Assembly: GCA_963169195.1 (NCBI GenBank)
Contig: CAUJDN010000045.1
Location: 1 to 64,000, forward strand
DNA: 64,000 bases
Direction of reading: 5' to 3'
Source: Acidobacteriota bacterium
Lineage (GTDB): Bacteria; Acidobacteriota; Vicinamibacteria; Vicinamibacterales; UBA2999
A program made the position numbers and the translations under genes. The notes beneath the pieces were generated by a model that worked only from the letters and a program-made list of their open reading frames with translations, ran no database searches and was not told the origin of the DNA. Shown here piece after piece: positions 7,683 to 14,924 of this stretch (the stretch's first letter is position 1; each line of letters begins with the position of its first letter).

Positions 7683-9272
7683 ATGATGAGGAGGCCAATG
7701 GTGTCGAAGCGTTCCACGACGTTGCCGGTCCTGTGCGCCCTGCTGCTGGGCGCGGGTGTGTTGGGTCTGTCGGCCCAGGTCGCTGAGCCGGTCGATCTCG
7801 AAGCCGTCCAGCGCCTCAAGGAGGAGGGCTTCGAGCGCTCCCGGGTGATGGACACCGCCTGGTGGCTGACCGATGTGCACGGTCCGCGGCTCACCAACTC
7901 GCCGCAGTTGCGCGCGGCGGCCGCCTGGGCCGTGACGCGGCTGTCCGAGTGGGGCCTGGCCAACGTGAAACAGGAGCCCTGGGGCCAGGACTTCGGACGC
8001 GGCTGGAGCAACGAGCGCACCGTCGTCCACGTCGTGAAGCCGACGCCGTGGCCGGTGCTGGCGTATGCGCGCGCCTGGACGCCCGGTACGGGCGGACCCG
8101 TCACCGCGGATCTGGTGCTGGCGCCGATCGCCACGGAGGCGGACTTCGACAAGTTCCGTGGGAAGCTGAAGGACCGGATCGTCCTGCTCCAGGAGGCCCG
8201 CGAGGTGGAGCCCCTCTGGGCCGCACCGGCGCGGCGGTTCACCCCGCAGCAGCTCGAGGAGATGCGGGAGCAGCCGGTCGCACCGCCCCGGCCGCAGGGA
8301 AACTTCGCGCAGGCGCAGGCGTTCGCCGTCAAGCGCAACGCCTTCCTGCTCGCCGAGGGAGCGCGAGCCGTGCTCGAGCCCGGGAACGGCCGCGGCGACA
8401 GCGGCAGCGTGCTGACCGCTGGCGGAGGCTCCCGCAATCCCAAGGACCCGCCTGCCCCGACGCAGCTGTCGGTCGCCACCGAGCACTACAACCGGCTGGC
8501 CCGTCTCATTGCGCGCGGCCAGGCCGTCACGATGGAGCTGGACGTGCGCAACACGTTCCACGACGCCGACCTCGGGATGTTCAACATCGTCGCGGAGATC
8601 CCGGGGACCGACAAGGCCGATGAAGTGGTGATGCTCGGCGCGCACTTCGACTCCTGGCACGCGGGGACGGGCGCCGTGGACAACGCCTCGGGGTCGTCCG
8701 TGATGATGGAGGCGATGCGCATCCTCAAGCAGTCGGGCGTGCGCCTGCGCCGCACGGTGCGCCTGGCGCTGTGGACCGGCGAGGAACAGGGCCTCATCGG
8801 CTCGCGCGCCTACGTCAAGGCCCATTTCGGCGACCCGCAGACGATGGGACTCGAGCCGGAGCACGCGAAGCTGGCCGCCTACTTCAACATGGACAACGGC
8901 ACCGGCGCCTATCGCGGCGTCTACCTCCAGGGGAACGAGGCCGTGGCACCCATCTTCCGCGCGTGGATGGCGCCCTTCGAGAACCTGGGAATGACGGATC
9001 TGACCATCCGCAACACGACCGGGACCGACCACCTGGCGTACCACGCCGTCGGCCTGCCGGGCTTCCAGTTCATCCAGGATCCCGTGCAGTACTCCAGCCG
9101 CACGCACCACTCGAACCTCGATGTCTACGACCAGCTGATCGCCGGTGACCTCATGAAGAACGCCGTGATCACGGCGTCGTTCGTGTACCACGCGGCGAAT
9201 CGGGATCAGATGCTGCCACGGCGCGCGCTGCCGAAGCCGCCGAAGCCGGCACCGACGACGCAGCCGAGGTGA
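7683..9272 (+). CDS. Secreted M28 family zinc aminopeptidase/carboxypeptidase
   Basis: 529 aa with an N-terminal signal peptide (VLCALLLGAGVLGLSAQ). A PA-domain-like insert lies in the middle. The di-zinc catalytic core shows all the family ligands: MLGAHFDSWHAGTGAVDNASG (His and Asp ligands), WTGEEQGLIGSRAY (general base and ligand Glu), NMDNGTG, and the C-terminal THHSNLDVYDQL His. It probably removes residues from peptides outside the cell, in line with the many other secreted peptidases nearby. The start at 7683 follows a TACACT box; ATG 7698 is an alternative and leaves the signal peptide intact. It is followed 65 nt later by rmuC on the same strand. Confidence 0.9.
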   Translation: MMRRPMVSKRSTTLPVLCALLLGAGVLGLSAQVAEPVDLEAVQRLKEEGFERSRVMDTAWWLTDVHGPRLTNSPQLRAAAAWAVTRLSEWGLANVKQEPWGQDFGRGWSNERTVVHVVKPTPWPVLAYARAWTPGTGGPVTADLVLAPIATEADFDKFRGKLKDRIVLLQEAREVEPLWAAPARRFTPQQLEEMREQPVAPPRPQGNFAQAQAFAVKRNAFLLAEGARAVLEPGNGRGDSGSVLTAGGGSRNPKDPPAPTQLSVATEHYNRLARLIARGQAVTMELDVRNTFHDADLGMFNIVAEIPGTDKADEVVMLGAHFDSWHAGTGAVDNASGSSVMMEAMRILKQSGVRLRRTVRLALWTGEEQGLIGSRAYVKAHFGDPQTMGLEPEHAKLAAYFNMDNGTGAYRGVYLQGNEAVAPIFRAWMAPFENLGMTDLTIRNTTGTDHLAYHAVGLPGFQFIQDPVQYSSRTHHSNLDVYDQLIAGDLMKNAVITASFVYHAANRDQMLPRRALPKPPKPAPTTQPR

Positions 9273-9337
9273 CCCGGGACCACCAGGCGCACGAAGGGCA
9301 CGAAAGGATCAAGGGTCGCGGAGGCGCCCTTCACTGA

Positions 9338-10666
9338 ATGATGAGTGACACCGTCGGGCTGATGGCAGGGACCAGCCTGGTGGCGCTCGCGCTGGGCGTC
9401 CTCCTCGGGTGGCTGGTGGCGCGGGCGAAGGCCGCGGAGGCAGCCGCGGCGCTCCGCGAGGAGAACGCGCGGCTTGTCTCCGAGGTCTCGCACCGCGACC
9501 GTGTCGTTCCCGAGAAGCTCGCGCTCATCGAGCGGATGGAGGGGCAGCTCCGGGATTCGTTCGAGGCGCTGGCCGCCAGCGCGCTGAACGTCAGCACGCG
9601 GCAGTTCCTCGAGCTGGCGGACCAGAAGATCGGCAACGTCCATCGGACGGCGGCGGCCGATCTCGGCCAGCGGCAGCAGGCGCTCGATGCCCTCGTGGCG
9701 CCCATCCGCGAGACGCTGACGCAGGTGGCGGCCGCGCTGGCCGAGTCGGACCGGCTTCGCGTCCATGACGCGGCCCGCCTGCGCGCCCTGCTCGGCGCCG
9801 TCGGCCAGACGCAGCAGCAGCTGCAGCAGGAGACGCAGACGCTGGTGCGCGCCCTGCGCTCGCCCGGGGTGCGCGGGCGATGGGGCGAGGTGCAGCTCCG
9901 CAAGGTGGTCGAGCTCGCCGGGATGCTCGAGCACTGCGACTTCGAGGAGCAGCCCACCACGACGAGCGATGCCGGCCGCCTCAGGCCGGACCTCATTGTC
10001 AATCTGCCGGGCCACCACACCATCGTCGTGGACGCCAAGGTACCGCTCGAGGCGTTCCTCGACGCGCAGATGGCCACCGACGATGGTGTGCGATCGGGCC
10101 GGCTGGCGGATCACGTGCGTCAGGTGAAGGAGCACGTGACGAAACTCGGGGCCAAGGCCTACTGGGACCAGTTCCCCTCGTCGCCGGACTTCGTCGTCCT
10201 GTTCCTGCCCGCCGAGGCCATCTTCATGGCCGCCCTCGAGCAGGACGCGCACCTCATCGACTACGGCGTGCGGCAGCGCGTGCTCATCGCGAGCCCGCTG
10301 ACGCTGATCGCCCTGCTCAGGACGGCCGCCCTGGGCTGGCGGCAGGAGCGGCTGGCAATCAACTCCGAGGAGATCAGCCGGCTCGGGCGCGAGCTGTACG
10401 ACCGTGCCAGGAGCTTCACCGACCGGCTCGAGACGGTCGGCAACCGGCTCGATGCCACGGTGCGCGCGTTCAACGATGCTGTCGGGGCCTACGACGCGCG
10501 TGTGATGGTGTCGATGCGCAAGTTCAAGGAACTGGGCGCAGCGACGGGCGACGAGATCAAGCCGCCGGCCACGGTGGACACCGCATCCCGGAGGCTGCAG
10601 AGCGCGACGCAGCCGGATCTGCTCGAGCCTGCGGAGCCCCTGCCGGACACGGTAGAGCGCCCGTAG
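9338..10666 (+). CDS. rmuC: DNA recombination protein RmuC
   Basis: 442-aa member of the RmuC family, which limits inversions at short inverted repeats and is thought to be a membrane-anchored nuclease-like protein. A single N-terminal membrane helix (GTSLVALALGVLLGWLVARAK) precedes a coiled coil rich in Ala/Glu/Gln. The conserved core begins at VRALRSPGVRGRWGEVQLRKVVELAGM. It continues with RPDLIVNLPGHHTIVVDAKVPLEAF and DFVVLFLPAEAIFMAAL, then LIASPLTLIALLRTAALGWRQE. The VVDAKVP stretch resembles the PD-(D/E)XK lysine strand. ATG 9338 or the adjacent ATG 9341 could be used. Confidence 0.93.
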   Translation: MMSDTVGLMAGTSLVALALGVLLGWLVARAKAAEAAAALREENARLVSEVSHRDRVVPEKLALIERMEGQLRDSFEALAASALNVSTRQFLELADQKIGNVHRTAAADLGQRQQALDALVAPIRETLTQVAAALAESDRLRVHDAARLRALLGAVGQTQQQLQQETQTLVRALRSPGVRGRWGEVQLRKVVELAGMLEHCDFEEQPTTTSDAGRLRPDLIVNLPGHHTIVVDAKVPLEAFLDAQMATDDGVRSGRLADHVRQVKEHVTKLGAKAYWDQFPSSPDFVVLFLPAEAIFMAALEQDAHLIDYGVRQRVLIASPLTLIALLRTAALGWRQERLAINSEEISRLGRELYDRARSFTDRLETVGNRLDATVRAFNDAVGAYDARVMVSMRKFKELGAATGDEIKPPATVDTASRRLQSATQPDLLEPAEPLPDTVERP

Positions 10667-10685
10667 AGCCGGCCGGGGGACCGGC

Positions 10686-10727
10686 GGGGACAGTCCCCGG
10701 AGACATCTCGTGACAGGGACTGTCCCC
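10686..10727. repeat. Inverted repeat GGGGACAGTCCC / GGGACTGTCCCC after rmuC
   Basis: A 12-bp arm (10686-10697) and its exact complement (10716-10727) enclose an 18-nt loop; each arm is itself nearly palindromic. It could end transcription of rmuC or be a protein site. The same 12-mer recurs at 22948-22959. Confidence 0.7.
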
Positions 10728-10759
10728 AGACTGCCCCGGACAGCCGGGGCGCGCGTGCT

Positions 10760-10781
10760 AGAGTCTTCGGCCGGAGACTCT
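10760..10781 (+). promoter_or_regulatory. Hairpin directly abutting the start codon of the TPR lipoprotein
   Basis: AGAGTCT and AGACTCT form a perfect 7-bp stem around an 8-nt loop, and the ATG (10782) begins at the next base. No Shine-Dalgarno sequence precedes it. TAGAGT inside the left arm also looks like a -10 box, so the element may be a promoter or a structure limiting initiation. Confidence 0.4.
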
Positions 10782-11738
10782 ATGAATCGACTGCTGAGCC
10801 TGATCCTCGTGGCCGCGTGTGCGGCATGCTCACAACCCGCACCGCCGGCCGAGCCGACGCCGGCTGCGCCGCCCGCCCAGCCTGCCCGCACGGCAGAGGC
10901 GACCTCGCTGGCCGGCACGCCGCTGTTCCCGCCCGAAACCATCGGCAACCGCGAGAAGCTCGAGGCCGACCTCGCCCAGGCCGAGAAGGCGCTCGCCGCC
11001 GCGCCGACCGATCCCGAGGCGCTCATCTGGCTGGGGCGCCGCCAGGCGTACCTGTGGCGCTACCAGGACGCCATCGCCACCTTCACCAAGGGCATCGAGC
11101 AGTTCCCCGACAATCCGAAGTTGTACCGCCATCGCGGCCACCGCTACATCTCGACGCGGCAGTTCGACAAGGCCCAGGCCGACTTCGAGAAGGCCGTGTC
11201 GCTGGTCAAGGGTCAGCCCGACGAGGTGGAGCCCGACGGCGCGCCCAATCCAGCCGGCATCCCCCGCAGCACGCTGCAGTTCAACATCTGGTACCACCTC
11301 GCGCTCGCCCACTACCTGCAGGGCCAGTACGATCAGTCCTACAACGCGTGGGCGGAGTGCATGAAGGTGTCGAACAACGACGACTCGATCGTGGCGACGT
11401 CCGACTGGATGTGGATGACCCTGATGCGCCTGGACCGCAAGGCAGAGGCGGCGAAGGTGCTGGAACGCATCACGCCGAAGATGGACATCCTCGAGAACCA
11501 GTCGTACCACCGGCGCCTCCTCATGTACAAGGGCCTCGAGAAGCCCGAGGTGCTGCTCGACACCGCCACGGCCGACGACACGACGGTTGCCACGCAGGGA
11601 TACGGCGTGGGCAACTACTACTTCGTCACCGGTGACACGGCCCGGGCGAAGGCGGTGTTCGAGAAGGTCGTCTCGGGCGGCGGATGGAACGCGTTCGGCT
11701 ACATCGCAGCCGAGGCGGACCTGGCCAGGATGAAGTAG
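10782..11738 (+). CDS. TPR-repeat lipoprotein
   Basis: 318 aa. The start MNRLLSLILVAACAACSQP is a lipoprotein signal with a lipobox ending at Cys14 or Cys17, followed by a Pro/Ala-rich linker. The body contains tandem tetratricopeptide helices, clearest at DPEALIWLGRRQAYLWRYQ, GIEQFPDNPKLYRHRGHRYI and ARAKAVFEKV near the end. Such proteins scaffold others at the inner face of the outer membrane or in the periplasm. No partner is indicated by the context. ATG 10782 is chosen because it creates the lipoprotein signal. An 8-bp tandem repeat follows its stop codon immediately. Confidence 0.82.
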   Translation: MNRLLSLILVAACAACSQPAPPAEPTPAAPPAQPARTAEATSLAGTPLFPPETIGNREKLEADLAQAEKALAAAPTDPEALIWLGRRQAYLWRYQDAIATFTKGIEQFPDNPKLYRHRGHRYISTRQFDKAQADFEKAVSLVKGQPDEVEPDGAPNPAGIPRSTLQFNIWYHLALAHYLQGQYDQSYNAWAECMKVSNNDDSIVATSDWMWMTLMRLDRKAEAAKVLERITPKMDILENQSYHRRLLMYKGLEKPEVLLDTATADDTTVATQGYGVGNYYFVTGDTARAKAVFEKVVSGGGWNAFGYIAAEADLARMK

Positions 11739-11769
11739 GTCCTGGGGTCTTGGGGTCTTGAGGTCTTGA
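11738..11769 (+). repeat. 8-bp tandem repeat GGTCYTGR after the TPR lipoprotein gene
   Basis: Four copies of an 8-bp unit (GGTCCTGG, GGTCTTGG, GGTCTTGA, GGTCTTGA) begin at the last base of the stop codon. Unit length and position match the other 3'-flank arrays. Confidence 0.75.
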
Positions 11770-11792
11770 GAGCGTCGGGACTCGACACGGGG

Positions 11793-11814
11793 CGCCGGGG
11801 CTTCAGCCCCGGCG
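11793..11814. repeat. GC hairpin CGCCGGGGCT-TC-AGCCCCGGCG
   Basis: A perfect 10-bp stem with a two-base centre lies between the TPR lipoprotein stop and the likely start of the D-aminoacylase. It probably ends the upstream transcript or sits in the leader of the next gene. It argues against a start of the aminoacylase upstream of it. Confidence 0.7.
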
Positions 11815-11825
11815 TTGCCAGCCTC

Positions 11826-13397
11826 GTGACGGCAGCCATTCTGCTATCGGCGCCGGCGGGCACGCCTGCGGACCAGGCGCAGCCCGCGTTCGACGTCCTC
11901 ATCACCGGCGGGCGCATTGTCGATGGCAGCGGGTCGCCGTGGTTTTCCGGTGACATCGGCATCGCCGACGGGCGCATCGCGCGGGTCGGGCCGCTGGCGG
12001 GCGCGGCGGCGACACGACGCATCGATGCCTCGGGGCTGATCGTCGCGCCGGGATTCGTCGATCCTCACGCGCACGCGCGCGAGCGGCTCTTCGAACTCCC
12101 GACGGCCGAGGGGTACCTCCTGCAGGGCATCACCACGGTGGTGGACGGCAACGACGGCAGCGCTCCGCTGCCACTCGCCCCTTACCTGGCCAAGGCGGAG
12201 GCCGCCCGCTTCGCGCCCAACCTCGCCCTCTTCGCCGGGCACGGCACGATTCGCGAGCAGGTGATGGGCACGGCCAACCGGCGGGCATCGCCAGGCGAGC
12301 TCGACCAGATGAAGGCGCTGGTGCGCCAGGCCATGCGCGACGGCGCTCTCGGGCTCTCGACGGGACTGGCCTACATCCCCGGCAACTACGCCACCACCGA
12401 CGAGCTGATTGCGCTCTCGGCGGTGACACGAGAACATGGCGGCATCTACGTTTCGCACATGCGTGACGAGGGCGGCGGCGTCCTCGACTCGGTGCGAGAG
12501 ACCATCCGCATCGGGGAGGAGGCACGGATCCCGGCGCAGATCAGCCACCACAAGGTAGGCGGGCGGCGCCAGTTCGGGCAGAGCGTGCAATCGCTCGCGC
12601 TCATCGAGGCGGCCCGCGCGCGCGGCGTGGACGTGACGTTCGACCAGTACCCGTACACCGCGTCCCAGACCGGTCTGAGCCTCATCTTCCCCCGATGGGC
12701 GATGGCCGACGATGGGCTGCACGCGCGGCTCCGCGACCCGAAAGGACGCAGCGAGGTGAAGGGCGGGATGCTCGATTTCATCGACGAGCGATTCGGGGAC
12801 GACCCATCGCGCATCCAGCTGGTGCGCTGCGCGTTCGATCCCTCGCTGTCGGGCAAGACCCTCGCGGACGTGCTGAAGGCCGCGGGCCAGCCGCTCACGC
12901 AGTCGGCGACGGCCGATGCCGTCATCGACCTTCAGCTGAAGGGCGGCTGCAGCGCCATCTTCCATGCGTACGACGAGCCCGACGTCGAGCGCCTGATGCG
13001 GGCGCCATTCGGCATGATCGGATCGGACGGCAGCCTGACCCGGCTGGGCGACGGCGCCCCGCACCCGCGCGCCTTCGGCACCTATCCGCGCGTGCTGGGC
13101 CGCTACGTACGCGAGCGAAGGATTCTCGCGCTCGAGGAAGCCATCCGGAAGATGACGTCGTTCCCGGCCGCACGCCTCGGACTCGTCGACCGCGGACTGC
13201 TGCGCGAGGGCATGGCGGCGGACGTCGCCATCTTCGACGCCGCCGCGATCACCGACCGGTCCACGTTCACCGATCCCCACCACTACCCGGAGGGGGTGCG
13301 CCACGTGCTCGTGAACGGCACGGTGGTCATCGACAGCGGCGCGCACACGGGCGCAAGGCCGGGGCGCGTCCTGAGGGGGCCGGCGGCGGGAAGGTAG
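11826..13397 (+). CDS. N-acyl-D-amino-acid deacylase (amidohydrolase family)
   Basis: 523-aa secreted metal-dependent amidohydrolase of the D-aminoacylase type, removing acyl groups from D-amino acids. The frame is open from 11766 (TTG), but that part encodes the hairpin. GTG 11826 gives a signal peptide (TAAILLSAPAGTPADQ), so it is preferred. Family signatures: DVLITGGRIVDGSGSPWF, then GFVDPHAHARE with the HxH metal pair, GLSTGLAYIPG, SHMRDEGGG, ISHHKVGG with a metal His, FDQYPYT, and GSDGSLTRLG with the catalytic Asp. The tail (EGMAADVAIFD, GVRHVLVNGTVVIDSG) is the usual amidohydrolase beta-sandwich end. Peptidoglycan-derived D-amino acids are plausible substrates. Confidence 0.88.
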   Translation: MTAAILLSAPAGTPADQAQPAFDVLITGGRIVDGSGSPWFSGDIGIADGRIARVGPLAGAAATRRIDASGLIVAPGFVDPHAHARERLFELPTAEGYLLQGITTVVDGNDGSAPLPLAPYLAKAEAARFAPNLALFAGHGTIREQVMGTANRRASPGELDQMKALVRQAMRDGALGLSTGLAYIPGNYATTDELIALSAVTREHGGIYVSHMRDEGGGVLDSVRETIRIGEEARIPAQISHHKVGGRRQFGQSVQSLALIEAARARGVDVTFDQYPYTASQTGLSLIFPRWAMADDGLHARLRDPKGRSEVKGGMLDFIDERFGDDPSRIQLVRCAFDPSLSGKTLADVLKAAGQPLTQSATADAVIDLQLKGGCSAIFHAYDEPDVERLMRAPFGMIGSDGSLTRLGDGAPHPRAFGTYPRVLGRYVRERRILALEEAIRKMTSFPAARLGLVDRGLLREGMAADVAIFDAAAITDRSTFTDPHHYPEGVRHVLVNGTVVIDSGAHTGARPGRVLRGPAAGR

Positions 13398-13527
13398 CGG
13401 GCACGAAGTCACACACGTGGCAAACAGGGGGACTGGGAAGAGGCACGACGAACGCGTGGCCCCTCACCAGAATGACTTCGTGGCGTTCCTCGTGACCTTC
13501 GTGCGCTTCGTGTTCCCGTGACGCGCA
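13398..13527. repeat. Convergent spacer with CACGAAG words facing both genes
   Basis: This 130-nt gap between two convergent stops holds GGGCACGAAGTC near its left end and several complementary CTTCGTG words at 13478-13516. Read in the sense of each neighbouring gene, both sides show CACGAAG. No gene is seen. Confidence 0.6.
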
Positions 13528-14205
13528 TCAGCGGCCGCGGCCGGCCACGGCGGCGATGACAGCGAAGCTGCCGTGGCGCCAGACGATGTCGGTGGTGAAG
13601 CCGGCGAACTGGAGCAGCGTCAGCTCCGCGTCCAGCGGCACGTAGAAGTCCTCGTGCGCCCACGCCCGCAAGAACGACTCGGCCTGGCGCGGTCCATAGC
13701 TCCCCGCCAGATGTGCGTGCCAGGCCTGGCGACCGGCCGCGGCCAGGGCCCCGTTCGAGGCGGGGTGGCAGTCCGCGCTCACGAGGAGGCCGCCGGGCCG
13801 AAGGGCCGCCCGGGCACGCGTGTACAAGGCCTGCTTCGCCCGTCGCCGCTCGATGTGATGGAGCGCGAACGACGCCGTGATGGCGTCGCACCGGGGTATG
13901 GCGGTGCGCACGAAGTTGCCGGCGATCAGCGTCGCGCGATGCCGCGTCAGCCGGCGTGCGGCCATGCCGAGCATCCCTTCGTCCTCGTCGATGCCGACGA
14001 GCTCGACTCCAGGCATCGTCCGGGCCACCCGCGCCGCGAGGGCGCCCGTGCCGGTGCCGAGATCCACCACCTTCGTCACCGGGCGGCCCACCGCGACCAG
14101 CGCCGAGGCCGCAGCGTCGAGCATGGTCTCGTAGTCCGGGATGAACGTGCGGATGCGTGCATCGTATTCGTTCAAGGCAATCTTGAGATGACTCGATACC
14201 GCCAC
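13528..14205 (-). CDS. Class I SAM-dependent methyltransferase
   Basis: 225-aa soluble Rossmann methyltransferase. Motif I is KVVDLGTGTGALAARVA (about residue 38), the ribose-binding acid follows in VELVGIDEDEGML, and motif IV is CDAITASFALHHIERRRAKQAL. RPGGLLVSADCHP closes the fold. The layout resembles UbiE/trans-aconitate-type small-molecule methyltransferases; the substrate is unknown. The start is GTG 14205, supported by an AGGAG seven nt upstream. The open frame continues further upstream through a repeat array but is not protein-like there. It converges on the D-aminoacylase gene. Confidence 0.82.
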   Translation of the reverse strand: MAVSSHLKIALNEYDARIRTFIPDYETMLDAAASALVAVGRPVTKVVDLGTGTGALAARVARTMPGVELVGIDEDEGMLGMAARRLTRHRATLIAGNFVRTAIPRCDAITASFALHHIERRRAKQALYTRARAALRPGGLLVSADCHPASNGALAAAGRQAWHAHLAGSYGPRQAESFLRAWAHEDFYVPLDAELTLLQFAGFTTDIVWRHGSFAVIAAVAGRGR

Positions 14206-14315
14206 GGCCAGGCTCCTGTCACGGGGACACGACGAATGAAAGCGCACGGCAAGCCTTCGGCGCCTTGCCACCGTCATTGCGTCATGGTGAGGGCAGGCAC
14301 ACCCCCTGGCGGGCC

Positions 14316-14594
14316 ATGCTAGCCCACATGGCCGGACAGGGGGCCATCCTCTCGAACGCCCCGGCACGGTCGTCGTTCGGGCGGCGCGTGGACCACGCGA
14401 CCCTTGCGCCGGAGACCAGTCCGGAGGATCTGGCGGCGTACCTCGACCTGATCGTGGTGAAGGGGGTGGAAGGTTCTGGGGTTCGGGGGTTCGGGGGTTC
14501 GGGGGTTCGGGGGTTCGGGGGTTCTGGGGTTCGGGGGTTCGGGGTTCCCTGGTCTTCTGGCGTTCGGGGCACGAGAGGTGTCTGTGCTTTCTGA
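14316..14594 (+). pseudogene. Short open frame running into an 8-bp repeat array, probably a gene remnant
   Basis: About 45 codons from ATG 14316 read like protein (VDHATLAPETSPEDLAAYL, then IVVKGVEG), after which the frame is only the repeat (GSGVRGFG units) to a stop at 14592. The segment is distantly reminiscent of the IDHTLLKPxATxEDI start of deoxyribose-phosphate aldolase, but this is too short to trust. No Shine-Dalgarno sequence is seen. Confidence 0.25.
14472..14548 (+). repeat. 8-bp tandem array TTCGGGGG/TTCTGGGG
   Basis: About nine copies of an 8-bp unit (GGTTCGGG with GGTTCTGG variants). Because 8 is not a multiple of 3, the array is open in all frames and makes a false RGFGGSGV-type repeat protein. 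The same family forms the large arrays at 33.2-33.5 kb. Confidence 0.9.
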
Positions 14595-14599
14595 TCACG

Positions 14600-14900
14600 A
14601 TGCTCGACACCGAGGAGCAGATGCGAAAGGGCATCCGCGACGTGCTGGGGGAATGGGACAAGGAAGACGAGACGATGGCCGCGGTGACGAAGGCGACGAA
14701 CGAAGCGGAGCAACTGAAGCTGATGTGCGGCTGCCCGTCCACCTCACCATCACCGGCGTCGCGCTCGATCGCTGGCTGAAGGACACCGCGCTGGTGCTGG
14801 ATCGCCTCCCGGGCGTTCCAGCCTGGCCCGCATCGCGGATGGCCGCCTGGGCGCCCGCGACGTCGTCTACAGGCGCGCGGCCAGGCCTTACCTCCGCGTG
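14600..14900 (+). pseudogene. Degenerate coding stretch with at least two frame changes
   Basis: From ATG 14600 a frame reads LDTEEQMRKGIRDVLGEWD and stays protein-like to about 14725, with its stop at 14777. A second frame then reads LPVHLTITGVALDRWLKDT (14731 on). A third reads SLARIADGRLGARDVVYRR (about 14820-14880). Each piece looks coding, none is complete, and together they resemble one gene broken by two frameshifts. I do not recognise the family. The end abuts the TonB receptor gene on the other strand. Confidence 0.35.
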
Positions 14901-14924
14901 GACGTGCCTCTTTGCCCTCCGCCG

